In this document: positions 1 to 6,800 of the stretch, piece after piece | How the letters are laid out: every line of letters begins with the position of its first letter | Numbering within the stretch: the stretch's first letter is position 1 | Origin: Planctomycetaceae bacterium | GTDB taxonomy: Bacteria > Planctomycetota > Planctomycetia > Pirellulales > Pirellulaceae | DNA: 7,586 bases | Assembly (NCBI GenBank): GCA_020638975.1 | Contig: JACKHN010000060.1 | Coordinates: forward strand, 1-7,586 | Direction: 5' to 3' | Notes under the pieces: generated by a model | The model's input: only the letters and a program-made list of their open reading frames with translations | The model's database searches: none | What the model was told of the DNA's origin: nothing | Made by a program: the position numbers and the translations under genes

Positions 1-912
1 CGTGAACTGGGCGACATCGGCCACAAAAGAGACCTTGGCGGGAATGACATACTGGGGAGCGGCGTCAAGCACTAACCGGACTTCAGACCCCAGCGCGACG
101 CGGCCGGCCTCGGCCGTAGGCAGGAAGAACATCATGCGGACATCGCCGACATCTAGCAGATTCAAGACGATCCCTCCGGGATTGAGCACCTCGCCAGGCT
201 GAGCCACCCGATATTGCACGCGACCGTCTCTGGGAGCCTTGAGTTCGCTGTCGTTAACGTCGGCCTGAATCCGGTCGATCGTGGCCTGCAGCGCTTCCCC
301 GGAAGCTTCCGCTCCGATGACCTGGGACTTCGCGGTGAGAATGGCCGATTCCGCCGCCGCCACCTGGGCTTTTGCCGCATTCAATGCCGCCACTGCCCGA
401 TGATAGCCCGCCCGGTCTTCGTCGAGTTGCTGCTCGCTCGTGGCAGTCTGCTTCGCCAGGGATTCCGTTCGCTCAACACGTTTTTTCGCCACGTCGCGTT
501 CAGCCTCACGTTGAGCGACCACCGCGTCCGCTGCCGCCCTTTCGCTTTCCCGCTGAGTCACCTGACTGTGTGCAACGGCGACCGAACTCTTCGCCTGCCG
601 GAGTTGCGCTTGAGCCTCTCGCATTTGAGCCTCGAGGACGGCAGTGTCCATGCGCGCCAGTACGTCGCCGGCCTTGACGAAATCGCCCTCGTCCACCAGC
701 ACGGCCGTCACGCGCCCGGCTGCCTTCGCCGCAATGTCGATTTCGACTCCCTCGATGCGACCGTTGGCGCTCGCGAATCCCGCCCCCGCGAATCCCGCCC
801 CCAGGTCCAGCCGATCCCCGGCAAACCAGGCCACGTAACCGGCGTAGGCCCCGGTGGCAATTGCCGCTGCATAGAGGAGCCAAGACCACTTTCTATTCCA
901 ATTCCGTTTCAT
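1..912 (-). CDS. HlyD/YbhG-type periplasmic adaptor, C-terminus beyond window
   Basis: This is a membrane-fusion adaptor that would bridge an inner-membrane exporter to the outer membrane. The frame from the ATG at 912 stays open for 304 codons to the left edge. Residues 1-10 are basic and 11-31 form one membrane anchor. A linker (32-50) leads to the first lipoyl half (51-90, GRIEGVEIDIAAK and VDEGDFVKAGDVLARMD). A long Ala/Gln/Glu-rich alpha-hairpin (about 91-218) follows, then the second lipoyl half (DSELKAPRDGRV, 222-232) and the start of the beta-barrel (from about 254). This order matches HlyD, EmrA and YbhG. The AxGRIE..EIDIAAK block and the VIPAKVSFVADVAQFT end most resemble YbhG-like adaptors of ABC-2 exporters. 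AAGGG lies 7 nt before the ATG, and the upstream gene ends 12 nt away, so the two are probably co-translated. The linker holds a doubled GAGFA (38-47). The family call is strong; the ABC-2 partner is inferred, because it would lie off the left edge. Confidence 0.9.
   Translation of the reverse strand, partial: MKRNWNRKWSWLLYAAAIATGAYAGYVAWFAGDRLDLGAGFAGAGFASANGRIEGVEIDIAAKAAGRVTAVLVDEGDFVKAGDVLARMDTAVLEAQMREAQAQLRQAKSSVAVAHSQVTQRESERAAADAVVAQREAERDVAKKRVERTESLAKQTATSEQQLDEDRAGYHRAVAALNAAKAQVAAAESAILTAKSQVIGAEASGEALQATIDRIQADVNDSELKAPRDGRVQYRVAQPGEVLNPGGIVLNLLDVGDVRMMFFLPTAEAGRVALGSEVRLVLDAAPQYVIPAKVSFVADVAQFT
772..802. repeat. Perfect 15-bp tandem duplication in adaptor linker
   Basis: On the plus strand the 15-base unit GCGAATCCCGCCCCC occurs twice in direct succession (773-787 and 788-802), and the preceding C extends the match by one base. 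It lies inside the HlyD-type gene and adds exactly five residues (GAGFA twice, residues 38-47) to the flexible linker between the membrane anchor and the lipoyl domain. The frame is kept. This is probably a replication-slippage duplication. Confidence 0.9.
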
Positions 913-924
913 CGGGTTGCCCTT

Positions 925-1362
925 TCACTCCGCCGCGTCAACCAGGAGTGGTTCCATCAATTGCGGATAGCAGCAACCGACATTTGCCTCATTTGTACTC
1001 ATCCACTCACATGGGTTGCTTGGGAAATCAATGCTGGCGAAATGCCTTCCCCCAATCCGTAACGAAGTTAGCGTCGCCAGCGACTGCAAATAGGGTTTGA
1101 GTTCGCTCCACTGGGCGTATGACAACGCAGGAAGCTGGATGTGAATCCTCGCGCCAGGATCGAACATCTGCCCGCCGTTAAGACCAAGGATGACCGGCAG
1201 GATGCGCCCGTCAGCCGGATAAGAGACGGCGATGCGACCTCCGCACGAGGTGACGCGCGCCAGTGCTTTGGCGCTTAACGCTCGCCGATTCAACCGCGCA
1301 AACAGTCTCCGTGCGAATACAAGCGGTGATGGCAATGCGGCGCATAATCCGGCACGACTCAT
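925..1362 (-). CDS. Hypothetical protein, 145 residues, family not recognised
   Basis: I do not recognise this protein. The frame is open further up to 1416, but I choose the ATG at 1362 because AAGGAG (1372-1377) sits 9 nt before it, the best ribosome binding site in the window. The N-terminal 37 residues are basic and Ala/Leu/Arg-rich (FARRLFARLNRRALSAKALA), like an amphipathic helix. They are followed by a mixed alpha/beta-looking section (GGRIAVSYPADGRILPVILG, then a hydrophobic QLPALSYAQW..LKPYLQSL stretch). The C-terminal third has three cysteines (C118, and C130-C131 adjacent) and the string NPCEWMSTNEANVGCC. No signal peptide or membrane helix is clear. The stop lies 12 nt before the HlyD-type adaptor, so the two are probably in one operon. 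A role linked to the exporter is only positional inference. An antisense frame at 1232-1681 competes in part, but lacks such a start. Confidence 0.6.
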   Translation of the reverse strand: MSRAGLCAALPSPLVFARRLFARLNRRALSAKALARVTSCGGRIAVSYPADGRILPVILGLNGGQMFDPGARIHIQLPALSYAQWSELKPYLQSLATLTSLRIGGRHFASIDFPSNPCEWMSTNEANVGCCYPQLMEPLLVDAAE

Positions 1363-1389
1363 CCTAAGGATCTCCTTTCCGGATCGACC

Positions 1390-1416
1390 ATTGTACAAAA
1401 TCCTCTTCGCCGTCAA
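1390..1416 (-). promoter_or_regulatory. Candidate sigma-70-type promoter for 145-residue gene
   Basis: Read on the minus strand, TTGACG (1411-1416) is followed after 15 bases by TACAAT (1390-1395). Each hexamer has five of six consensus bases. Transcription would start near 1383, about 20 nt before the ATG at 1362, and the leader would contain the AAGGAG site. The 15-base spacer is shorter than the ideal 17, which lowers confidence. If real, it would give the 145-residue gene and the adaptor their own promoter inside the operon. Confidence 0.3.
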
Positions 1417-1468
1417 CGGTCAGTGTTTTTGCAGTCCGGTTCCCCCTTGTGAAGCACACACTTCGGGA

Positions 1469-1705
1469 TCATGCCTCACCTTCCCCACTATTGCCACGGT
1501 GCTCTGGGAAGACTTCGATTCTGACATCGATTTCCTCGGCGAAAACGCGATGTGTGAACCGGACGCCCCACGGGACCAGCACGTAGTTCCAGCCCCTCAA
1601 ATCCCATCCTCGGAGACTTTGGAGGACTGGATCATCGATGGCTTCGACCACCTCGGCCGTTACCTCCATCGACGTCAGTAGTGCTTTCAGTTCGTCAGGA
1701 CTCAT
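1469..1705 (-). CDS. Hypothetical protein, 78 residues, possibly part of a TGA-split gene
   Basis: I do not recognise this small acidic protein. It starts MSPDELKALLTSMEVTAEVV, a helical-looking N-terminus. A tryptophan-rich middle follows (RGWDLRGWNYVLVPWGVRF, residues 32-50, four Trp). The end is probably beta-rich and acidic (FAEEIDVRIEVFPEHRG). There is no signal peptide, membrane segment or cysteine. The ATG at 1705 has only a weak AGGT upstream. The reading frame continues upstream without a shift to an ATG at 1783, interrupted by one TGA at 1712-1714. The true gene could therefore be a 103-sense-codon frame broken by a nonsense codon, or two coupled short genes. It lies between the TetR-type regulator and the 145-residue gene, all on one strand. 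Confidence 0.5.
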   Translation of the reverse strand: MSPDELKALLTSMEVTAEVVEAIDDPVLQSLRGWDLRGWNYVLVPWGVRFTHRVFAEEIDVRIEVFPEHRGNSGEGEA

Positions 1706-1711
1706 TAATCG

Positions 1712-1783
1712 TCATACCTGCTGAAACCTCACGATCGGTCGAGCATCAACACGAACCGGGCCGTGGCAGACGCGGACTTCCAT
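1712..1783 (-). CDS. Short 23-codon frame in phase with the 78-residue frame
   Basis: An ATG at 1783 opens 23 codons (begins MEVRVCHGPVRVDARPIVRF) and stops at TGA 1712-1714. The next codons in the same phase are CGA, TTA and then the ATG of the 78-residue frame. The start is 24 nt after the regulator stop, with AGAGG about 12 nt upstream as a weak ribosome binding site. The alternating polar and hydrophobic pattern looks like a beta-hairpin, and codon third positions resemble the neighbouring genes. It may be the N-terminus of an interrupted gene, a leader peptide coupled to the next frame, or chance. I cannot tell which from sequence alone. Confidence 0.3.
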   Translation of the reverse strand: MEVRVCHGPVRVDARPIVRFQQV

Positions 1784-1807
1784 CAATTCGCATGTCCTCT
1801 ATCACTC

Positions 1808-2410
1808 TTAATCAAAGCGGCTAATTGCTTCTAGCGAAAGGTCGGTGATGTATTGTGCGACCTCGTCGTTTGACGGCGGGTCACCATGCTGTTGCGGAAG
1901 CATGGCGAAAGCAATCCTTGCGAACATGCATTGGCTCATGATGCTGTAGCCCAGCCAGAGTCGCTTTGACTGCAAGGAATCGCCGGGAAGCAAGTTCTCA
2001 AGGATCGGCAAAAGGACATCCATTAGCAGTTGTACGAAGCGTGCAATCTCGTCGCTGTGTATTCCTGTTGGCGCCAGGCACTCACTTAGGATCAGCCGCG
2101 TCTGCCATGCGACGTCGTTCAACTCAGCCATTCGTTCAACGAGCGTGCAAACACACTGTTTGAGCCGCACCTCCGCCGGTTCTTCCGGGGACCACGTCGG
2201 AAATTGCACTCGGCTGGCGGTTGATTCGAGGGCCAAACCAAGGCTAGCGACATAGAGCGTCCGCTTGTTACGGAAATGGTAATTGACTGCAGCAACGTTC
2301 ACGCCAGCCGCTTCGCATATCTCGCGGATCGTGGCACCATGGTAACCCTTCGCGGCGAAAATGGGCCCAGCCGCTTCGAGTATTCGTGCGCGGGCTTCGT
2401 CATTTGCCAT
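1808..2410 (-). CDS. TetR-family transcriptional regulator, CecR-like
   Basis: This is a 200-residue, cytoplasmic, DNA-binding repressor-type protein. The N-terminal TetR helix-turn-helix is clear: ARARILEAAGPIFAAKGYHG (7-26), ATIREICEAAGVNVAAVNYHFRNK (26-49) and TLYVASL. The VNVAAVNYHF recognition helix is typical of the CecR/YbiH branch. The C-terminal half contains WQTRLILSECLAPT (102-115) and SIMSQCMFARIAF (156-168), the pattern of the CecR C-terminal ligand-binding domain (DUF1956). In E. coli, CecR controls the ybhGFSR ABC exporter. Here a YbhG-like adaptor lies downstream on the same strand, so autoregulation of this unit is a reasonable inference. The ATG at 2410 has only a weak G-rich stretch upstream. 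The adjacent RND operon could also be a target, but nothing in the sequence proves it. Confidence 0.92.
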   Translation of the reverse strand: MANDEARARILEAAGPIFAAKGYHGATIREICEAAGVNVAAVNYHFRNKRTLYVASLGLALESTASRVQFPTWSPEEPAEVRLKQCVCTLVERMAELNDVAWQTRLILSECLAPTGIHSDEIARFVQLLMDVLLPILENLLPGDSLQSKRLWLGYSIMSQCMFARIAFAMLPQQHGDPPSNDEVAQYITDLSLEAISRFD

Positions 2411-2454
2411 GCGGGTGCGCCCCCAGTGCCGTTACAAAGCGCTCGCGAGACTGC
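2411..2454. other. 44-bp gap upstream of regulator with a small palindrome
   Basis: This short gap separates the lyase stop from the TetR-type start. It contains the perfect 8-bp palindrome CTCGCGAG (2442-2449) and an imperfect GGGTGCGCCC dyad (2413-2422). I find no convincing -35/-10 pair. Either palindrome could be an operator half for the regulator, but neither is long enough to be convincing. The gap is short enough for read-through from the lyase gene. Confidence 0.2.
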
Positions 2455-3684
2455 CTACCCCGGCGTGGGGAGGAGGCTGTTGATGTACACTTCAACGTTG
2501 TCGTAATTCGGATCAAGGTCGCGGCCATTGGCGTTGCGTTTGGTTGGATCGAGGCGGTGGCTTCGTTCCGAATCGTCCGGCATGCCGTCGTTGTCGGAAG
2601 CGCGCGGTGACACGGTGGAATCGTACTCCGGCCAGCCGCCGACTTCGTTCTGCGAATCGATGATCCTGCCCGTTCCCTTGCCGACTTGCTCAACGATGCG
2701 CCTATCCACGGGGTCGCGCGTTGGCACTGTTGCACCGGCGTTTCCCAACACGACACGATAGGCGTCTGTCGCCGTTTCGGTCTGCACCGGTGCGCCGGCG
2801 AGCGGCTCGTCGGCGCGATGCCGAGGCTCGCTTCGCTGAATCATAAGCCAGTTATCGCTGTTCTCGCGCCCACCGCCGACCAGATGGTTTCCGGCGACAA
2901 ACATCTTCGTCGCGTGGACGCCGATTTTGAAGACAGCATTCTTGTTCGTCGTAGAAGGACCGGGTTTCAGATAATTGCCCACGTAGTTGATCGTCGCCTT
3001 GTCTTGCGACGTGTACCCGGTGGGATTGCCCCAGTCGTAGATCACCTTGTTGCGGAAGTCCAGCAAAATGCCTCGCTCTTTGCCGTATGTGCCGGGGCGT
3101 GGACAACGGGTTTTGTGATGAGCGTAGAGGTTGTGGTGAAACGTGATATCGCCGTCCGTCCGGATGAGCGAACCGTAGCCGTGCGATCCTTTGGCGTGGA
3201 CGCTCTCATTCAGGCTCTCGGTGCTCAAGCACCACTGGACGGTTACGTCGGTGCATCCTTCTCCGGTAACCGAGAGGCATTCGTCCGTGCTCCAGCTCGC
3301 CGAACAGTGATCAATGATTACGTTCTGTGACTTGTAAACCGAGAGCGCATCAAGTTGTTTTTTGGCCGCGTCGCCGCGACGAAACCGCAGATGCCGGATG
3401 ATTACATCATGCGTTTCAATCTTGCACCCGAAGCGTTGCAAACAAACACCGCCGCCTGGCGCGGTCTGTCCGGCGATGGTGATAAACGGCGTGGTGATCT
3501 CGAGCGGCGCTCTCAGATCGATGACGCCCGACACGCGGAACACAATGATCCGCGGGACCTTGCCGCCGCGTCCACCCGGCGTGTTCGCCCCGAATCCTTC
3601 CGCGCCGTGAAAAGCCGGTACTGGGACCGGGCCAGCCGCAACTGTGCAAGCTGCCAGGAGTAGCCATACGCCTGTTGTAATCAT
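2455..3684 (-). CDS. Secreted pectate-lyase-like beta-helix protein (PL1-type), N-terminal block apparently missing
   Basis: This protein is related to PL1 pectate lyases, which cleave polygalacturonate by beta-elimination outside the cytoplasm using Ca2+. It opens with a hydrophobic stretch (residues 5-18), then AFHGAEGFGANTPGGRGGKV (24-43), ITIAGQTAPGGGVCL (68-82), DVIIRHLRFRRGD (93-105) and NVIIDHCSASWSTDE (121-135, acidic Ca2+-binding type). FHHNLYAHHKTRCPRPG (182-198) is the probable catalytic Arg/Pro region, with R193 and R196. VGGWPEY (348-354) precedes a DNDGMPDDSE repeat-like Ca2+ motif, and DLDPNYDNVEVYINSL closes the protein. Two oddities stand out. GGRGGKV runs directly into PRIIVFRVSG, where relatives usually carry some 20-25 more residues (VTNLxDxGPGSLR type). 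The hydrophobic signal also has no basic n-region. An in-frame TGA five codons upstream rules out a longer start. Substrate specificity is unproven. Confidence 0.88.
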   Translation of the reverse strand: MITTGVWLLLAACTVAAGPVPVPAFHGAEGFGANTPGGRGGKVPRIIVFRVSGVIDLRAPLEITTPFITIAGQTAPGGGVCLQRFGCKIETHDVIIRHLRFRRGDAAKKQLDALSVYKSQNVIIDHCSASWSTDECLSVTGEGCTDVTVQWCLSTESLNESVHAKGSHGYGSLIRTDGDITFHHNLYAHHKTRCPRPGTYGKERGILLDFRNKVIYDWGNPTGYTSQDKATINYVGNYLKPGPSTTNKNAVFKIGVHATKMFVAGNHLVGGGRENSDNWLMIQRSEPRHRADEPLAGAPVQTETATDAYRVVLGNAGATVPTRDPVDRRIVEQVGKGTGRIIDSQNEVGGWPEYDSTVSPRASDNDGMPDDSERSHRLDPTKRNANGRDLDPNYDNVEVYINSLLPTPG

Positions 3685-3877
3685 CGCTGGGTGCTTTCAT
3701 GAACGAATCTTACGGCGTCTCGCAATCGCTCCAGCGAGAAGTGTGCAACGTAGTTTGCAACTTCTTGCTAAGAGCCGGGGAGGGACGCAATTGCTGCACA
3801 ATGGTTGTCAATCGTAGGTTCCTGTCCTGACGGGTCTGCTTTCCTCATCAACTGCAACCGCCGAGAGCTCTTCATCA
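3685..3877. other. 193-bp gap between RND permease and lyase
   Basis: No coding frame in this gap is supported. It holds the 8-bp palindromes AGAGCTCT (3864-3871) and GCAATTGC (3787-3794) and the large dyad at 3737-3765. TTGACA reads on the minus strand at 3806-3811 but has no matching -10. TAAGAT lies about 22 nt before the lyase ATG but has no matching -35. No G/C stem followed by a T run is present, so I call no intrinsic terminator after the RND gene. The lyase promoter is probably in here. Confidence 0.5.
3737..3765. repeat. Inverted repeat upstream of lyase, possible operator or hairpin
   Basis: On the plus strand AGAAGTGTGCAA (3737-3748) and TTGCAACTTCT (3755-3765) are reverse complements over 11 pairs, apart from one extra G in the left arm, with a 6-base loop (CGTAGT). 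The centre is about 67 bp before the lyase start. The arms are AT-rich compared with the surrounding DNA. There is no T run on either side, so a terminator is unlikely. A regulator operator or an mRNA hairpin fits better, but I found no second copy near the TetR-type gene. Confidence 0.6.
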
Positions 3878-6800
3878 TCAGCTTGCTTTTGCGGTCTCAC
3901 GCGACTCCAATGCGGCCGCCACCTGCGTTTCTTTCTCTTCACGGCCTTCTTCGACATCCTGGTCTGCCAAATGAATCGGTTTGGCTTCGTCCGCCTGCTG
4001 TAATGAACCTCCCAGGATGCGTAGTACACCGCCACTTAGGTCATCCAGCAGGCTGTACACCACCGGGATGACCACCAGCGTCAGCAGCGTCGACGTGAGC
4101 ATCCCTCCGATCACACAGGCACCCAATGGCTGGCGGGTCTCCGATCCAGCCCCCAAGCCGATCGCAATCGGGATCATGCCGGCGATGGTGGAAAAGGCGG
4201 TCATCAGAATCGGGCGGAGCCGCACTGGCCCCGCCGTTAACAGCGCTTCGTTCTTCTCCATTCCCTGCTCGCGGCGGAGCAGGTTCGTGTAGTCCACCAG
4301 CAGGATGGCGTTCTTGGTGACCAGCCCCATCAGCATCACCATGCCGATCATGCTGTAGATGTTCAGAGTCAGCCCAGTGAGCACCAAGGCCCCCAATGCG
4401 CCTCCGATCGACAACGGCACCGAGATCATGATGGTGACGGGGTGAATGAAGCTCTCGAACTGGGACGCCAGCACCATGTAGATCAGGACGATCGCCAGAA
4501 CGAGCGAGAAAATGATACTGGCGAACGATTCGGCCATCATGTCGCCGGCACCGGTGAATGCGCTAACCACTCCCGGCGGAAGCCCGACTTCGCGTTCAAT
4601 GGAAAGAACGTCCGTCATCGCGGCCCCGAGCGGCTTGAAACTCTCCAGGTTGGCCATGATGGTGACTTGTCGCTGCCGGTTCTGCCGGTCGATCTGCACC
4701 GGGCCGGTACCTTCCTCGACGTTTGCGAGTTGACGGAATTCAACCAAACGTCCACCCCGGGTTCGCACGGGCAGCGCCGCGATCGCCTCGGAGCGGTCGC
4801 GATCGCCTTCCGCCAGGCGAACGCGGACGTCGAAGCTCTCGCCCCCTTCCTCGAATGTGCTGACCGGCCGACCGCCCACGAGCGTCTGGACAGCCCGTCC
4901 CAGTTTTTCGATGTCGATGCCCAGATCGGCCGCCCGGTCGCGGTCGGGCAGGATCGCCACTTCCGGCTTGCTGGAGTCATAGGTCAGGTTAACGTCCACA
5001 ATGCCGGGAATCTCTCGCATCCGCTGCGTGACCTGCAAGGCCGTCTTTTCAAGCTCAGCGATATCCGTCCCCCGCAGGTTGTATTGCAGCGGCGCCGAAC
5101 GGAATCCGCCGCCCGAAACCCGCGGGATGTATTCGACGCTGATTTTGGAGTGGCCAAGATCCTCCACACTTTGTCGGGCCATTGCCATGATTTCATGCTG
5201 GCTGAGCGTCCGCTCCGACTTGTCCGGGAGTTGGACCAGAATCATGCCGTAATTTACCCGGCCTTCCTGACCGGCTCCAATGGTCGTGTACAAGTTCGTG
5301 ACGTTCGGCAATTCCCACAGCCGACGCTCCACTTCTTCGAGAATCCGGCTGGTTCGATCAATGGACGAGCCGAGCGGCGTTTCGACCTGCACGTTGAACT
5401 GCCCCTCGTCCTGCGAGGGCGAGAACTCGGTCCCGATCAACGGCAGGAGCATGATGCTGCCAGCGAACACACCGATTGCCAGAGCCGATACCAACCAGCG
5501 GTGCCGCAAAGCAAACCGGAGCGTCGCGCCGTACAGCCATTCGATGCTCGTGAAGAATCGTTCCACGACATTGAATAGTCGCCCGTGTTGAGGGGTGACT
5601 TTCAGCACCCGCGAACAGAGCATCGGCGAAAGCCAGACGGCGATGAACGTCGAAACCACCACCGCGAATGTGACGGTCATCCCGAACTCGTAGAAAAATC
5701 GCCCGACCAGCCCATCCATGAACGCGACCGGGATGAACACGGCCACGATGGCGAGCGATGTCGCGATGACTGCAAAGCCGATTTCCTTCATGCCGGCGAT
5801 GGCAGCCTCGACACGGGACTTCCCTTGCTCCATGTGCCGAAACGCATTCTCCAGCACAACGATGGAGTCGTCGATTACCATGCCGACCGAGATGCTCAGC
5901 GCCAGAAGCGACATCATATTTAGAGTGAAGCCAAAGGCGAGCATGAAGGCATAGGTGGTGACGATCGTCGTCGGAATGGTGACGGCCGCCACGAAGGCGC
6001 CGCGCCAACTCCGCAGGAACAAGAGAATCACCAATACGGCGAGAACGCCACCCCGCAGCAGTTCGCCCTGGGCTTCGTTGACACTGTCTGCCACGAACAG
6101 CGACAAATCCTGTGTCATCGTCAGCTCGTACCGATCGGGAAGGTTGGATTCGACATTGGCCAGTCGCTTCTTCACCTCCGCGGCGACCGCCAGCATATTC
6201 TCACCCGACTGTCGGCGGACTTGCAGGGACACTGCCCGCTGACTGTTGAGTCGTGAAAGGCTGCGGAAGTCTTCCATTCCGTCTTCAACTGTGGCAACAT
6301 CCTTCAGGCGAATGGGCGTCCCTTGACGATGCGCCACGACAATGTTCTCGAAGTCCGCGGGCCTTTCGATGCGTCCTTTGGTCTTGACGACCAATTCGCG
6401 AGCGTTTGTCTCGACGCGACCGCCTGGATACTCGACATTCTCCTTTTCGATCGCCTCCACTACTTCCGAAGCCGTCAAGGTATAACCGCGCAGATCGTCC
6501 ACGCGCAGCCAAATGCGGATTTCGCGCTCGCGGCCTCCCACGACTTCCACGGCACCGACACCGTCCACGCCTTCAATTTGCGGTTTGATCACATTGTCCG
6601 CATATTGCGTCAGCTCGCGGATCGAATCCGTCCCCGCCAGCGTAATCGACATGATCGGGGCCGAATCGGGGTCGAACTTTTCGACGACCGGGGGGTCGAT
6701 TCCCTTCGGCAGGTCAGCCCGGATCGCCGCGACTTTATCCCGCACGTCCTGGGCGGCAATGTCGATGTTCCTCCCCAATTCAAACTCAACGAACGTCATC

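Noticed and set aside
214..1062. Plus-strand open frame of 282 codons
   Set aside because: It is exactly antisense to the HlyD-type adaptor, which shows clear family motifs. The frame's own protein is Arg/His/Pro-rich without any recognisable domain.
1232..1681. Plus-strand open frame of 149 codons opposite the small unknown genes
   Set aside because: It lacks a ribosome binding site and runs across parts of two minus-strand frames. The minus-strand alternative at 1362 has a perfect AAGGAG and operon spacing. Some doubt remains because neither side has recognised homology.
2457..2472. CCCC/GGGG mini-hairpin at the lyase 3' end as terminator
   Set aside because: The stem is only 4 bp, it lies inside the coding sequence and no T run follows.
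2686..3330. Plus-strand open frame of 214 codons
   Set aside because: It lies entirely within the lyase gene on the opposite strand and has no family features.
3643..3684. Lipobox-like LLAAC at residues 9-13 of the lyase
   Set aside because: Cleavage would leave a 12-residue signal without any basic residue, too short for a normal lipoprotein signal.
3789..3811. TTGACA as a promoter -35 on the minus strand after the RND gene
   Set aside because: No -10-like hexamer occurs at 15-19 bases downstream (GCGTCC at 17).
4442..5578. Plus-strand open frame of 378 codons
   Set aside because: It is antisense to the RND permease. Its composition reflects high-GC codon positions read from the other strand; no domain is visible.
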